Shown: piece by piece, positions 1 to 8,423 of the stretch | Position numbering within the stretch: the first letter of the stretch is position 1 | Layout: each line of letters starts with the position of its first letter | NCBI RefSeq assembly: GCF_030150205.1 | Contig: NZ_JASLGT010000027.1 | Span: forward strand, 186,001 to 250,000 | Origin: Niabella sp. | GTDB taxonomy: Bacteria > Bacteroidota > Bacteroidia > Chitinophagales > Chitinophagaceae | Direction of reading: 5' to 3' | DNA length: 64,000 nt | Notes under the pieces: generated by a model | What the model was told of the DNA's origin: nothing | Database searches by the model: none | The model's input: the letters and a program-made list of their open reading frames with translations, nothing else | Position numbers and translations under genes: made by a program

Positions 1-347
1 AGCAACCGTTGCAACTCCTTCGACTCCGCAGGATGATGATCCGTTCCCGGGTCATTGCTGTCTGTTATCATCCTAAGCTTATGTGCTCGTTTATAATTCA
101 GACAGGTATTTCGGACAGCCGTATAGAAATAGGTTTCGGGATAATGAATCACAGGCAGATTTTTTCTCTTTTGCCAGAGACGGACAAAAAAAATGGAAAC
201 GACATCTTCCGCGTCCTGCTGCACGGTCAAAAATTGCAGCGCAAATTTTAACAGCCGCCGGTAAAACAGCCGGAAAAGCTGATCAAATGCCTGCGCATCA
301 TCCTTTTTCAGACCCTCAATTAAAGCGTTTATTTCTTCTGTATGCAT
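1..347 (-). CDS. ECF RNA polymerase sigma factor, 3' part outside window
   Basis: This reading frame has no stop inside the window and leaves the left edge. It starts at the ATG complementary to 345-347 and reads MHTEEINALIEGLKKDD, then AFDQLFRLFYRRLLKFA, then a QQDAEDVVSIFFVRLWQKR stretch. That is the pattern of sigma-70 region 2 of extracytoplasmic-function factors: a helix with F..L...Y...L..FA, then DAEDVV...F..LW. About 115 residues are visible; the region 4 helix-turn-helix would lie beyond position 1. In Bacteroidota such factors often sit beside an anti-sigma/SusCD pair, but the neighbours are not visible. It is divergent from the FabH-like gene. Confidence 0.85.
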   Translation of the reverse strand, partial: MHTEEINALIEGLKKDDAQAFDQLFRLFYRRLLKFALQFLTVQQDAEDVVSIFFVRLWQKRKNLPVIHYPETYFYTAVRNTCLNYKRAHKLRMITDSNDPGTDHHPAESKELQRL

Positions 348-526
348 GCTTCAAATTTGATCATTGATCTGGGGTTTTGTTTATTAGACACCCCATTCTT
401 CTAAATTACTTACTGTATAACTATTTTTTATCCGGTACAGGAACCGGCTATTTTACACCTGCCGGTGTTGCAAAGAATACATTTTATCGTCAAAATATTT
501 ATCTTGCCGCTTACAAGCATTTGTTT

Positions 527-1576
527 ATGAATCGGACAATCATTGCCGGAATCGGGAGCTATGTACCGGAGAATGTGGTAACCAATACGGAACTGACACA
601 GTTTATGGACACCAGCGATCAATGGATCCAGGAGCGTACCGGCATCCGGGAACGGCGGTATGTACGCCGCTTTGAGGAAACCACAGCTACCATTGGAGCC
701 GAAGCCGCGAAAATAGCCATCGAACGGGCCGGCATAACAGTCAGTGATATCGACTTTATCATCTTTGCCACGCTGAGCCCGGATTACTTTTTTCCCGGCT
801 GCGGAGTGCTGGTACAACGTATACTGGGACTTAAAGATGTAGGCGCACTGGATGTACGCAACCAGTGCAGCGGCTTTTTATACGGACTCAGTGTGGCCGA
901 TCAGTTTATAAAGACGGGGATGTATAAGAATATCCTGCTGATTGGTGCGGAAGTGCATTCCTATGCCATGGATTTTTCCACCAGGGGGCGTAATGTATCG
1001 GTTATTTTTGGTGATGGGGCCGGAGCAGTGATCTTACAGCCCTCACCGGATCCGGAACGCGGTATTTTAAGCACCCACCTGCACAGCGATGGCGCGGACG
1101 CCGAAGTGCTGAGCATGCCCAATCCCGGTTTTCATGCGGGCGCACACCGGCCGGAATGGCGGCCACCCGTTCCGCCCCAAAAATACGGAGGCGTTTTTAT
1201 TACGCCGGAGCTGTTAGATAAAGAAGATTTTTATCCTCATATGGATGGACAGGCCGTATTTAAAAAGGCAGTAGTAAAAATGCCGGAGGTCATTATGGAA
1301 GCACTCAACGCCAATCAGCATAAGCCGGAAGAGCTGCAGCTTTTAATTCCGCACCAGGCCAACCTGCGCATTTCCCAGTTTGTACAGCAAACCCTCCGGC
1401 TGCGGGATGACCAGGTTTTTAACAATATTCAAAAATATGGAAACACCACAGCCGCGTCTGTTCCCTTAGCTTTGTGTGAAGCCTGGGAAAATGGCCGGGT
1501 AAAAGAAAAGGACCTGGTGTGCCTGGCGGCTTTTGGCAGCGGCTTTACCTGGGGCAGCGCCTTGTTAAGATGGTAG
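527..1576 (+). CDS. fabH: 3-oxoacyl-ACP synthase III family protein (FabH-like)
   Basis: A 349-residue thiolase-fold ketosynthase of the KAS III type, which condenses an acyl-CoA starter with malonyl-ACP in fatty-acid or related synthesis. The triad is visible: Cys114 in NQCSG, His276 in IPHQAN and Asn306 in YGNTTAAS. FGDGAGAV and the C-terminal GSGFTWGS also fit. Upstream in-frame codons exist from 377, but homology begins at MNRTIIAGIGSYVP, so the ATG at 527 was chosen. It is slightly longer than E. coli FabH because of an insertion around residues 200-240. Members of this wider family also serve polyketide and arylpolyene pathways, so a strict FabH role is not certain. It is followed after 15 nt by a lipid kinase gene. 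Confidence 0.9.
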   Translation: MNRTIIAGIGSYVPENVVTNTELTQFMDTSDQWIQERTGIRERRYVRRFEETTATIGAEAAKIAIERAGITVSDIDFIIFATLSPDYFFPGCGVLVQRILGLKDVGALDVRNQCSGFLYGLSVADQFIKTGMYKNILLIGAEVHSYAMDFSTRGRNVSVIFGDGAGAVILQPSPDPERGILSTHLHSDGADAEVLSMPNPGFHAGAHRPEWRPPVPPQKYGGVFITPELLDKEDFYPHMDGQAVFKKAVVKMPEVIMEALNANQHKPEELQLLIPHQANLRISQFVQQTLRLRDDQVFNNIQKYGNTTAASVPLALCEAWENGRVKEKDLVCLAAFGSGFTWGSALLRW

Positions 1577-1591
1577 ATTATAAAACACCGA

Positions 1592-2491
1592 ATGAAACGG
1601 AAAATAGGTTATATCATTAACCCGATATCGGGTACGAAATCGAAGGACGCGGTTTCCAGCATTATTGCCCGGGAAACCTTGCGGGAAGGGATTCCTTTTG
1701 CCTTTTTTCCTTCCGTGGCCAACGGCGATTATTCGTACCTGTATGATACGCTTATTGATGAAAAATACACAGATGTTGTGGTGATCGGTGGTGATGGCAC
1801 GGTAAACCAGGTGGTAGACAGCCTGAAGCACCTGCCGGTGCAATTTGGCATCATCCCCTCCGGATCGGGTAACGGCCTGGCATTTGGAGCCGGGATCCCT
1901 AAAACACCGCAAAAAGCGCTGGATATTATTTTCAAAAATAAAAGCATCCCGGTAGACGGGTTCCGCATAAACGGCAAGTTTGCCTGCATGCTTTGTGGCT
2001 TAGGCTTTGATGCAAAAGTGGCGCATGATTTTGCCAACCAGCCGCAGCGGGGATTGATGACCTATGTGAACCAGGTTTTTAAAAATTTCTTTGGGGCCAA
2101 GCCCTATTCCTTTAAAATAAAGCTGGGCGAAAAACGGTTTGAAACAGAGGCCTACTTCATCAGCATTGCCAACAGCAACCAGTTTGGCAATCATTTTACC
2201 ATCGCCCCCAAGGCCAGTCTGAGCGATGGTTTGCTGGATGTAGTGATCGTTACCGAGCAATCGAAAATGGCCATGTTGTATAATACGCTCATACAGGTGG
2301 GGGGCCGGAACAAGGTACAAACCGTTGAAGAGGTACGGAAAAAGCGGGGCATTATTTATTTTCAAACAGAAACCATCCGTATCAGCAACTGGAGCGAGGC
2401 CCCTATGCATATTGACGGGGAACCGGTAAACACCGAGAAAAAACTGAATATCGAAATTGAAAAAAGCTGTTTCCGGCTATTGGTACAATGA
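1592..2491 (+). CDS. Diacylglycerol/lipid kinase family protein (YegS/DagK-like)
   Basis: A 299-residue cytosolic lipid kinase of the diacylglycerol-kinase catalytic family, which phosphorylates a lipid hydroxyl with ATP. It opens with YIINPISGTKS, the usual N-terminal strand, followed by the nucleotide-binding GGDGT (66-70) and GSGNGLA (91-97). The second domain includes IAPKASLSDGLLDVVIV and ends near MHIDGEPV, the family's HxDGE element. It follows the FabH-like gene closely, and its stop overlaps the rnhB start (ATGA), so the three are probably one operon. The lipid substrate cannot be told from sequence. Confidence 0.9.
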   Translation: MKRKIGYIINPISGTKSKDAVSSIIARETLREGIPFAFFPSVANGDYSYLYDTLIDEKYTDVVVIGGDGTVNQVVDSLKHLPVQFGIIPSGSGNGLAFGAGIPKTPQKALDIIFKNKSIPVDGFRINGKFACMLCGLGFDAKVAHDFANQPQRGLMTYVNQVFKNFFGAKPYSFKIKLGEKRFETEAYFISIANSNQFGNHFTIAPKASLSDGLLDVVIVTEQSKMAMLYNTLIQVGGRNKVQTVEEVRKKRGIIYFQTETIRISNWSEAPMHIDGEPVNTEKKLNIEIEKSCFRLLVQ

Positions 2492-3129
2492 CAAAGAAAG
2501 CACTATCTGATCTGCCCCGCCTGCGGCTTAATTTTCAGCGGGACCTGCTGGAAGCCGGCTGTGATGAAGCCGGCCGGGGATGCTATGCGGGCCCGGTATT
2601 TGCGGCGGCGGTTATTCTTCCGAAGCGTTTTCACCATCCCCTGCTCAATGACAGTAAACTGCTAAAGCCGGAGATCCGGACAGAGCTGCGCTACTATATC
2701 GAAAAAAAGGCCATTGCTTTTGCGGTGGCCCAGGTAAGTGTGGAGGAGATCGATGCCATCAATATTTTAAAGGCCTCTCAAAAGGCCATGCACCTTGCAC
2801 TGGACGCCCTCAATCCAACGGCGTCCTTTATTGCCGTAGATGGAAACTATTTTATTCCCTACCGGCAAGTACCGCATACCTGTATTGTTAAAGGCGATGG
2901 AAAATATGCGCATATTGCCGCTGCCAGTATCCTGGCCAAAACCTATCGCGACGAATACATGCAACGAATTCACGAAGAATTTCCTCATTACAACTGGGTC
3001 TCCAATAAAGGATACGGCACGTTAACACACCGGAAAGCGATCGAGGAAAACGGGATCTGCATACACCACCGGAAAAGTTTTAACATTTTGCCGGGTCAGC
3101 CGCCCGCTCCTGAAGACGAATGGCATTGA
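2488..3129 (+). CDS. rnhB: Ribonuclease HII
   Basis: A 213-residue RNase HII, which cleaves the RNA strand of RNA/DNA hybrids and removes single ribonucleotides from DNA. The acidic active site is readable: Asp26-Glu27 in CDEAGRG, Asp118 in AVDGN and Asp155 in KTYRDE, with the GDGKYAHIAAASILAK block between them. Length is normal for the family. The start ATG overlaps the lipid-kinase stop by four bases, which indicates translational coupling. Confidence 0.95.
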   Translation: MTKKALSDLPRLRLNFQRDLLEAGCDEAGRGCYAGPVFAAAVILPKRFHHPLLNDSKLLKPEIRTELRYYIEKKAIAFAVAQVSVEEIDAINILKASQKAMHLALDALNPTASFIAVDGNYFIPYRQVPHTCIVKGDGKYAHIAAASILAKTYRDEYMQRIHEEFPHYNWVSNKGYGTLTHRKAIEENGICIHHRKSFNILPGQPPAPEDEWH

Positions 3130-3165
3130 TTTTGGATATTCAGTTTGTAAAATAAATCTGTATAT

Positions 3166-3411
3166 ATGAAAAAAGTGTTTCTTTTAATGATGATTGCGGT
3201 ATTTGCATTCATCAGTTCCGATGCGCAGCCGCGCCCGCCGAGGCCGCCGCATCCACCCCGGCCACATGCGCCTCATTACAAAAAACCTAAAAAACAGTAT
3301 CACAAAAAGTATTATAAAAAGCGGCATGCCCATTACCGCCCGGCACGGCGTCCGCATCATCCGCCCCGGCCACCATTGCCACCACGTCCGCCCCTGCCGC
3401 CGCATCCATAA
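3166..3411 (+). CDS. Small secreted Pro/His/Lys/Arg-rich protein
   Basis: An 81-residue protein with a clear Sec signal peptide (MKKVFLLMMIAVFAFISSDAQ). The mature part is almost entirely low complexity: PRPPRPPHPP at the front, a KKYHKKYYKK-type basic centre, and PPRPPLPPRPP at the end. No known family is recognised. The strongly basic, proline-rich composition suggests a periplasmic or surface polymer that binds an anionic partner; this is inference. The next gene encodes another small exported protein with a PPHPPKPP tail, so the two may be related in role. Confidence 0.7.
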   Translation: MKKVFLLMMIAVFAFISSDAQPRPPRPPHPPRPHAPHYKKPKKQYHKKYYKKRHAHYRPARRPHHPPRPPLPPRPPLPPHP

Positions 3412-3504
3412 AATATACCCGGAATCAGGTATAACAGTATTCCTCGTTTCTTAATAATTTTGGTGGCATTTTTTGAGGATGTTTACTATTTAAATAAAAC
3501 ATAT

Positions 3505-3960
3505 ATGAAAAAATCTTTTCTTCTTTTGCTATTAGGAATGGGCCTTTTAAGTGCCTCCTATGCGCAGAGTGCTAAACCAGACGACAAGGACGATAAAAAA
3601 ACAGAATCGAAATCGGATACAAAAAAATCGAAGAAGGCAGAAAAGGAAACGCCGGAAGAGCGCCATGAGCGGCAGAAAGAGTTCTGGAAAAAAGTGGGCA
3701 CCAATGAGCGCGATTACTGGAAGGGCGAACACGACCGTCATGTAAAGAACAAAGAAGCGAGAGAGGCAAAGAACGATAAGAGCGACAAAAAAGAAACCGT
3801 TTCTAAGGAGTCTGGCGATTCAAAAACAGAGGCCAAGGAAAGTAAGGTAGAGAAAGAAGACCGCCGCCCGCCACATCCGCCCAAGCCACCGAATCCTTTT
3901 AAGAAAAAGAAAAAAGATAAGGAGGAGGATAAAACGGAAAGTACCGAATCGGGTTCTTAA
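3505..3960 (+). CDS. Small exported Lys/Glu-rich protein with proline tail
   Basis: A 151-residue protein starting at ATG 3505 (MKKSFLLLLLGMGLLSASYAQ, a signal peptide); an upstream in-frame start at 3460 would bury the signal and is rejected. The mature chain is highly charged, rich in Lys, Glu, Asp and Ser, probably extended or helical, with a PPHPPKPPNPFKKKKK segment near the end. A TAATTTTG box at 3455-3462 could be a Bacteroidota -7 element, though no clear -33 box precedes it. A hairpin terminator follows. No function can be assigned. Confidence 0.7.
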   Translation: MKKSFLLLLLGMGLLSASYAQSAKPDDKDDKKTESKSDTKKSKKAEKETPEERHERQKEFWKKVGTNERDYWKGEHDRHVKNKEAREAKNDKSDKKETVSKESGDSKTEAKESKVEKEDRRPPHPPKPPNPFKKKKKDKEEDKTESTESGS

Positions 3961-3982
3961 ATGTTTTAAATTAATTCACAAA

Positions 3983-4011
3983 AGCACTGGCATTAGCCGG
4001 TGCTTTTTTTT
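3983..4011 (+). terminator. Rho-independent terminator
   Basis: The inverted repeat AGCACTGGC / GCCGGTGCT with a four-base loop is followed by a run of eight T. It lies 22 bases after the stop of the small exported protein and ends that transcript. Confidence 0.85.
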
Positions 4012-4113
4012 GCTCCCCCGCAGGGTCTCTCGCAAAGGCCCTGAGCTATTCCAATGTTACTGCTTCCGGCATCCCTTGTGGGAGACACCGTGACCGGGGC
4101 GACAATAATCGCC

Positions 4114-4421
4114 GTCATTTCGAGCGCAGCCGAGAAATCTTTACGTAAATCTTCAACAAGTAAAAATCCCATTTCATTGCTTGGGTATGCTCGTAGAGAC
4201 CTCTCCGCTGCGGTCGAGGTGACGATGATCATCGTCATTTCGAGCGTAGCCGAGAAATCTTTACGCCATCATCTTCAATAAGTAAAAAAGCACTTTAATT
4301 ATGACACAATACCCTTTCGTCACCTTGAGCGCAGCATAGCGAAGCCGAAAGGTCCCCCGATCGTCGGACTGCCTGTATGCACAGAGATCCTTCGGCTCCA
4401 CTGCGTTACACTCAGGATGAC
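4114..4421. repeat. Cluster of five GTCA...TCT hairpin repeats
   Basis: Five copies of a short intergenic hairpin fill most of the 471-bp gap between 3961 and 4431. Copies: 4114-4140 (+, stem ATTTC/GAAAT), 4197-4223 (-, stem ACCTC/GAGGT), 4234-4260 (+, ATTTC/GAAAT), 4319-4355 (+, ACCTT/AAGGT, ending TCC instead of TCT) and 4385-4421 (-, ATCCT/AGGAT). Each begins GTCA and ends ATCT or TCT, with a GA-rich GCG/GCAG loop. The second and third face each other across a GACGATGATCATCGTC palindrome. The fourth and fifth are inverted with their GTCA ends outward. No gene is seen in this gap. Confidence 0.8.
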
Positions 4422-4431
4422 AACAACAAGA

Positions 4432-5310
4432 TCAGTTCCTCCGGTCCAGGCCCCAGATAAGTTTTGTTTGTAAAGTATGCAGGAAGTTATTTTCACTGAG
4501 GCGCACCAGCGCAATAGTAAAGGATTCTTTTTTCACCGCCAGCGATACGTTTTTGGTAACAATCTCCTTGCGGGAATCCAGCGCGCAGATGATATCATCC
4601 GACCGGCTTTCGATATCAAATGAAATGATGCTGTTGTCGTTGACCACCAGCGAACGCATATTGAGGTGGTGCGGCGCCACTGGTGTGATCACAAAATTGC
4701 CCGAATCCGGAAAAACGATCGGACCACCACAACTGAGCGAATAACCGGTAGACCCGGTAGGCGTTGCTACCACCAGACCATCGGCCCAGTATACATTCAG
4801 AAATTCCCCGTTGATGTAGGTGTGGATCTTCAGCATGGAAGCCGTATCCCTTTTGTGGATGGCAAATTCATTCAGCCCAAAAGGCTTGTCGCCAAACAAC
4901 GGCATGTCCGCATCCAGGTGTACCAGTGTCCGCTGTTCGGTTACATAGGTTCTTAAAGCGAGGGACTTTATTGCCAGCCGCAGGTTATCGCGGCCAATGC
5001 TGGATAAAAATCCCAGCCGGCCAAAGTTAATGCCCATAATGGCAATGGGCTTATCCATGATCAGTGCTACCGTATCCAGCAGGGTACCATCGCCGCCCAG
5101 GCTTACAATACATTCCACGTCCCGGGAAAGATCGGCCGTGTGCTCAAATACGCGGGTCGCCTCATCCAGTCCCACATCCGCTTTGATCTCATCAAAAAAC
5201 GGGCGAAACACGATATAGCTGAGGCCATAGGCCCGCAGTTCCTGGAAAAACGTTTTTACATCTTCCAGTTGTAACTGATCGATACCACGGCTGTAAACGG
5301 CAATAGTCAT
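4432..5310 (-). CDS. nadK: NAD kinase
   Basis: A 292-residue ATP-NAD kinase that makes NADP from NAD. Motifs: LGGDGTLLD (GGDG at 72-75), NEFAIHKRD (147-155) and the TPTGSTGYSLSCGGP loop (183-197) typical of the family. The start is the ATG at 5310 (MTIAVYSRG), which lies directly beyond the stop of the Omp85-type gene; the longer in-frame version from 5352 overlaps that gene and is not needed. It is the last gene of a minus-strand run with the Omp85-like and CBS-domain genes. Confidence 0.95.
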   Translation of the reverse strand: MTIAVYSRGIDQLQLEDVKTFFQELRAYGLSYIVFRPFFDEIKADVGLDEATRVFEHTADLSRDVECIVSLGGDGTLLDTVALIMDKPIAIMGINFGRLGFLSSIGRDNLRLAIKSLALRTYVTEQRTLVHLDADMPLFGDKPFGLNEFAIHKRDTASMLKIHTYINGEFLNVYWADGLVVATPTGSTGYSLSCGGPIVFPDSGNFVITPVAPHHLNMRSLVVNDNSIISFDIESRSDDIICALDSRKEIVTKNVSLAVKKESFTIALVRLSENNFLHTLQTKLIWGLDRRN

Positions 5311-5311
5311 G

Positions 5312-6799
5312 CTAATAAATATCCTTCTTCTGTAAATATATACCGTTTTCACCTAAATGGTTGTAGGAGAACTCTACTTTCAATGTGAAGTTATTAACGG
5401 TGAAAATATCAAAGCCAATACCGCCGCCAAACAGCAGGCGGTTGGGCATTTTGTTGGTTGGGTTCGGATGCGGATTATATACATAGCCTGCATTCCCAAA
5501 GATCTTACTGTAAATCTTCAGCGGAACCGGTACGGGGAACACCCGTTTAAACGGAAGCGAAAAGCTAAAATTGGTCAGCCGGGTGGCCAGCGAGGCATTT
5601 ACCAACCCACCCGCAACCCCGTCGATCACATAGTACTCATAACCCCGCAGGAACATATCGCCATAACCCAGCAGCTGCTGGTTATAATACGGTTGTTTAA
5701 ACGGCACTTTGATGGTACCGCTGGCACCGATACTGTAATAGGAAAGCTTACCCAGGCGCCAGTAGCCAATGCTTTTTACGTTGAGTTGCCAAACGTTCAT
5801 GTCATTGTTAAAGCCCTGCTTCGACAGGAAAATTTCTGCTGCATGGCCCTGAGTAGGATAAGGGGTATAATCCACATTCTGATACCGCATGCGGTAGTAG
5901 ATCTCGCCATATTTTAATTGCTCGCCACTGCGCTTGATCACATCCGGGTTTAAACGGAATACGGTATCACCCAACCGGAGCGAATGCATACCCAGACCAA
6001 AATAATGTGTAGTATAGATCCGTTTCCGGTAAGAAAATTCAAGCTTGCTGTTGAAAAAGTTTCTTAAAAAACTGGAGTCCTTTATAAACTGCTGTTTATC
6101 GTGCAGGGTATTGTACAGCACTTCATGGTTCTTGCCCACATCTACCTGAACATTGATGCCCCATTTCTGTCTTTTATCGATGTACGGCCGCTGGTAACCG
6201 AAGCTCAGCTGCCGGGTATAACCCGTTATAAAATAAAAACGCAGCTTATCATTATTACCGGTAACGTTATCCCACAACAGTTTTACACCATAATCGATCC
6301 GGGCCGTGCTGGCGCCTTTTTCAAACAGCCATTGGTTCAGGTTGCGGTCGATGGGTTTAAAGTATGGCAGGGGCAGCAAGTACCATTTTTCAATCACCTC
6401 CACCCGTATATCGATATAGGGCGGATCAAACAACAATACCGATACATTCCCTTTTTGAAACAGGTCCAGGTTCAGGATCCGTGTTTTTGCCAGCTCGAAT
6501 AGTTCGGGTATATTCCTTAATAAAATAGAATCGCCTCTTTTAAAAGGCAGCTCGCGCAGCAATATAGTATCCCTGGTTTTCCGGTTGCCGTCAAAAATAA
6601 TATTGCGGATGATGAATTTCTTTTCCAGGGAATGCGGCAGGCTGTCAATACCCGGATCATTTTGTGTAACGGGTGAGGCTTTGTTGACCTCCCTGTTGCC
6701 GGTAGGAATGGTATCCTGCTGCGCAAATATAGTTGTGTAGCACCCCGATAAAATAAGGATAAGAAGGAGAACGCTATTTTTCAGGGTTAAAATTTTCAC
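5312..6799 (-). CDS. Omp85/BamA-like outer-membrane protein (POTRA plus barrel)
   Basis: A 495-residue protein starting with GTG at 6799 (MKILTLKNSVLLLILILSG as translated), with a signal peptide ending near residue 26. A POTRA-like unit follows (FIIRNIIFDGNRKTRDTILLRE, about 60-135), then a beta-rich C-terminal half with the gapped surface-antigen/D15 pattern, including GYGDMFLRGYEYY near residue 390. It is shorter than BamA, with one POTRA-like unit visible, so it is more like TamA or accessory Omp85 proteins. The probable role is insertion of beta-barrels or lipoproteins into the outer membrane. Its stop lies one base from the nadK start. Confidence 0.8.
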   Translation of the reverse strand: MKILTLKNSVLLLILILSGCYTTIFAQQDTIPTGNREVNKASPVTQNDPGIDSLPHSLEKKFIIRNIIFDGNRKTRDTILLRELPFKRGDSILLRNIPELFELAKTRILNLDLFQKGNVSVLLFDPPYIDIRVEVIEKWYLLPLPYFKPIDRNLNQWLFEKGASTARIDYGVKLLWDNVTGNNDKLRFYFITGYTRQLSFGYQRPYIDKRQKWGINVQVDVGKNHEVLYNTLHDKQQFIKDSSFLRNFFNSKLEFSYRKRIYTTHYFGLGMHSLRLGDTVFRLNPDVIKRSGEQLKYGEIYYRMRYQNVDYTPYPTQGHAAEIFLSKQGFNNDMNVWQLNVKSIGYWRLGKLSYYSIGASGTIKVPFKQPYYNQQLLGYGDMFLRGYEYYVIDGVAGGLVNASLATRLTNFSFSLPFKRVFPVPVPLKIYSKIFGNAGYVYNPHPNPTNKMPNRLLFGGGIGFDIFTVNNFTLKVEFSYNHLGENGIYLQKKDIY

Positions 6800-6820
6800 A
6801 TTAAAAGATCATTACGGGTG

Positions 6821-7480
6821 CTATATATTCAGGTAGTTCATCAGGTTTTCGTAATTCTCTTTTAGCTCATTGGTGTATAGCTCTTCTCCAAAATAGTACT
6901 TAACAAAATAATCATACCGCTGAAAACTAGCTACAATGTCTGATACCTCCAGTTTATTAATCCGAATGGTGACTTCAAGTGCGTTCCGCTCCCGGATGGG
7001 CCGGGTATTTAATTGGGTGATCTGCGCATCATTGGCCTCCACAATTTTTGTGATCTCGGCAAAGGAATATTGACTGGACTCAATTTCCAGTACCATCAAT
7101 GCCCCCGGATCCTGCAACTGCAAAAAGTCCGCTACATAGCCGGCCAGTCTGCCAGATTCGATCGCACCGATAAAGTTATTCTCCTTATCTACCACCGGTA
7201 CCACTGATAAATGGTTGGCGGTAGCCAGCGCAAAGGCTTTTAAAAAATGTTCGTCTTCTTTTACGGAATAGCTGCGCAGCGGCTGTGGTATTTCGCTAAT
7301 CAATAACTCGTCATCCACATCCAGCAAGGTGTTTTCATTGACCAGGCCCGCCAGCTTGCCTTCATTGGTTACCGCCAGGTCCATAACATGGTGTTCCTGC
7401 ATCAGGTTCAATACCTGATAAACGCGGTCCGACAACTTGAGTTGTGGCAATGCTTCAAATGATAAATCTTTAACTAACAT
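6821..7480 (-). CDS. CBS-domain protein
   Basis: A 219-residue cytosolic protein with two CBS motifs in its first 120 residues (LKLSDRVYQVLNLMQEHHV and YSVKEDEHFLKAFALATANH). A C-terminal alpha/beta part around 130-200 (LMVLEIESSQYSFAEITKIV) looks like an ACT-type regulatory domain. CBS pairs bind adenine nucleotides and act as energy or ligand sensors. It is 21 bases upstream of the Omp85-like gene on the same strand; CBS, Omp85 and nadK genes side by side are a familiar Bacteroidota order. The exact ligand is unknown. Confidence 0.8.
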   Translation of the reverse strand: MLVKDLSFEALPQLKLSDRVYQVLNLMQEHHVMDLAVTNEGKLAGLVNENTLLDVDDELLISEIPQPLRSYSVKEDEHFLKAFALATANHLSVVPVVDKENNFIGAIESGRLAGYVADFLQLQDPGALMVLEIESSQYSFAEITKIVEANDAQITQLNTRPIRERNALEVTIRINKLEVSDIVASFQRYDYFVKYYFGEELYTNELKENYENLMNYLNI

Positions 7481-7512
7481 GGTACCGTCTGTCTTTACGG
7501 GTAAGACAGCTC

Positions 7513-8295
7513 TCAGGAGACATTTGTTGCAACAGCTCCCAGTCTTTGCAGAAAATTAAGCAAAATTTTATTAAACTCGGCCGGAACTTCCATCATGGGT
7601 GCATGGCCGCATTGATCAATAAAATGAAGCTCACTATTTGGGAGTAATTTTTTAAACTCTTCCGCTACAAACGGGGGAGTTACATTGTCGTTTTTGCCCC
7701 ATATTAAAAGTGCGGGGATCGTGATCCGGCTCAATTCCTCGCCCAGGTTATTGCGGATGGCACTTTTGGCCAGCGCAATGATCTTGATCACTTTTAACCG
7801 GTTGTTGGTAATATCAAACACCTCATCTACCAGTTCCTCCGTAGCCATAGCCGGGTCGTAAAAGGTGTACTCCGTTTTTTTGCGGATGTACTCCCGGTCG
7901 CCTCTTTTGGGATAGCTGTCGCCCATACCGTTTTCAAAAAGGCCGGAGCTGCCCGTAAGGATCAGTGACTTCACCACTTTGGGTTCGTTCCTTAAAAGAT
8001 ATACCAGCCCCACATGACCGCCCAGGGAGTTACCCAGCAGGTGTACGTCTTCGTAGCCCCGGGTTTCAATAAATTTGTTCACGTACTTGGCCAGGCCACT
8101 TACACTGGTGTTGAGGATATCCATTTCCAGCAGCGGAAGCATGGGTACCACAACCTTCACATGATTTTTAAAATAATTGATCAGATCTCCAAAATTGCTC
8201 AAAGCTCCAAACAAACCATGCAACAGCACCAGCGTTTGTCCCTCGCCTTCCTCAATGTACCTGAACTTATCGTGCTGTTTTATTTCGTATTCCAT
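7513..8295 (-). CDS. Alpha/beta-fold hydrolase
   Basis: A 260-residue cytosolic hydrolase without signal peptide. The nucleophile elbow is GNSLGG (Ser90), the oxyanion segment LLHGLFG (24-30), the acid Asp203 in WGKNDNVTPP and the base His231 in CGHAPMMEVP, so the catalytic triad is complete. The substrate is not evident; the family covers esterases, lactonases and C-C hydrolases. An AT-rich leader of about 130 bp separates it from the CvpA gene upstream on the same strand, and 32 bases separate it from the CBS gene. Confidence 0.85.
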   Translation of the reverse strand: MEYEIKQHDKFRYIEEGEGQTLVLLHGLFGALSNFGDLINYFKNHVKVVVPMLPLLEMDILNTSVSGLAKYVNKFIETRGYEDVHLLGNSLGGHVGLVYLLRNEPKVVKSLILTGSSGLFENGMGDSYPKRGDREYIRKKTEYTFYDPAMATEELVDEVFDITNNRLKVIKIIALAKSAIRNNLGEELSRITIPALLIWGKNDNVTPPFVAEEFKKLLPNSELHFIDQCGHAPMMEVPAEFNKILLNFLQRLGAVATNVS

Positions 8296-8423
8296 TCCTT
8301 TGTTTATAGCAATATAGCTGCTAATATATTGATTTTAATAATGAATCAAAATGTTAATTTATATAAAAGTATTAAATTCTATAAAAAAAATACTGTCAAA
8401 ACAATAGTTAAATTATTAATTTT

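Noticed and set aside
377..526. N-terminal extension of the FabH-like frame
   Set aside because: The extra 50 residues have no likeness to ketosynthases; homology starts at MNRTIIAGIG at 527.
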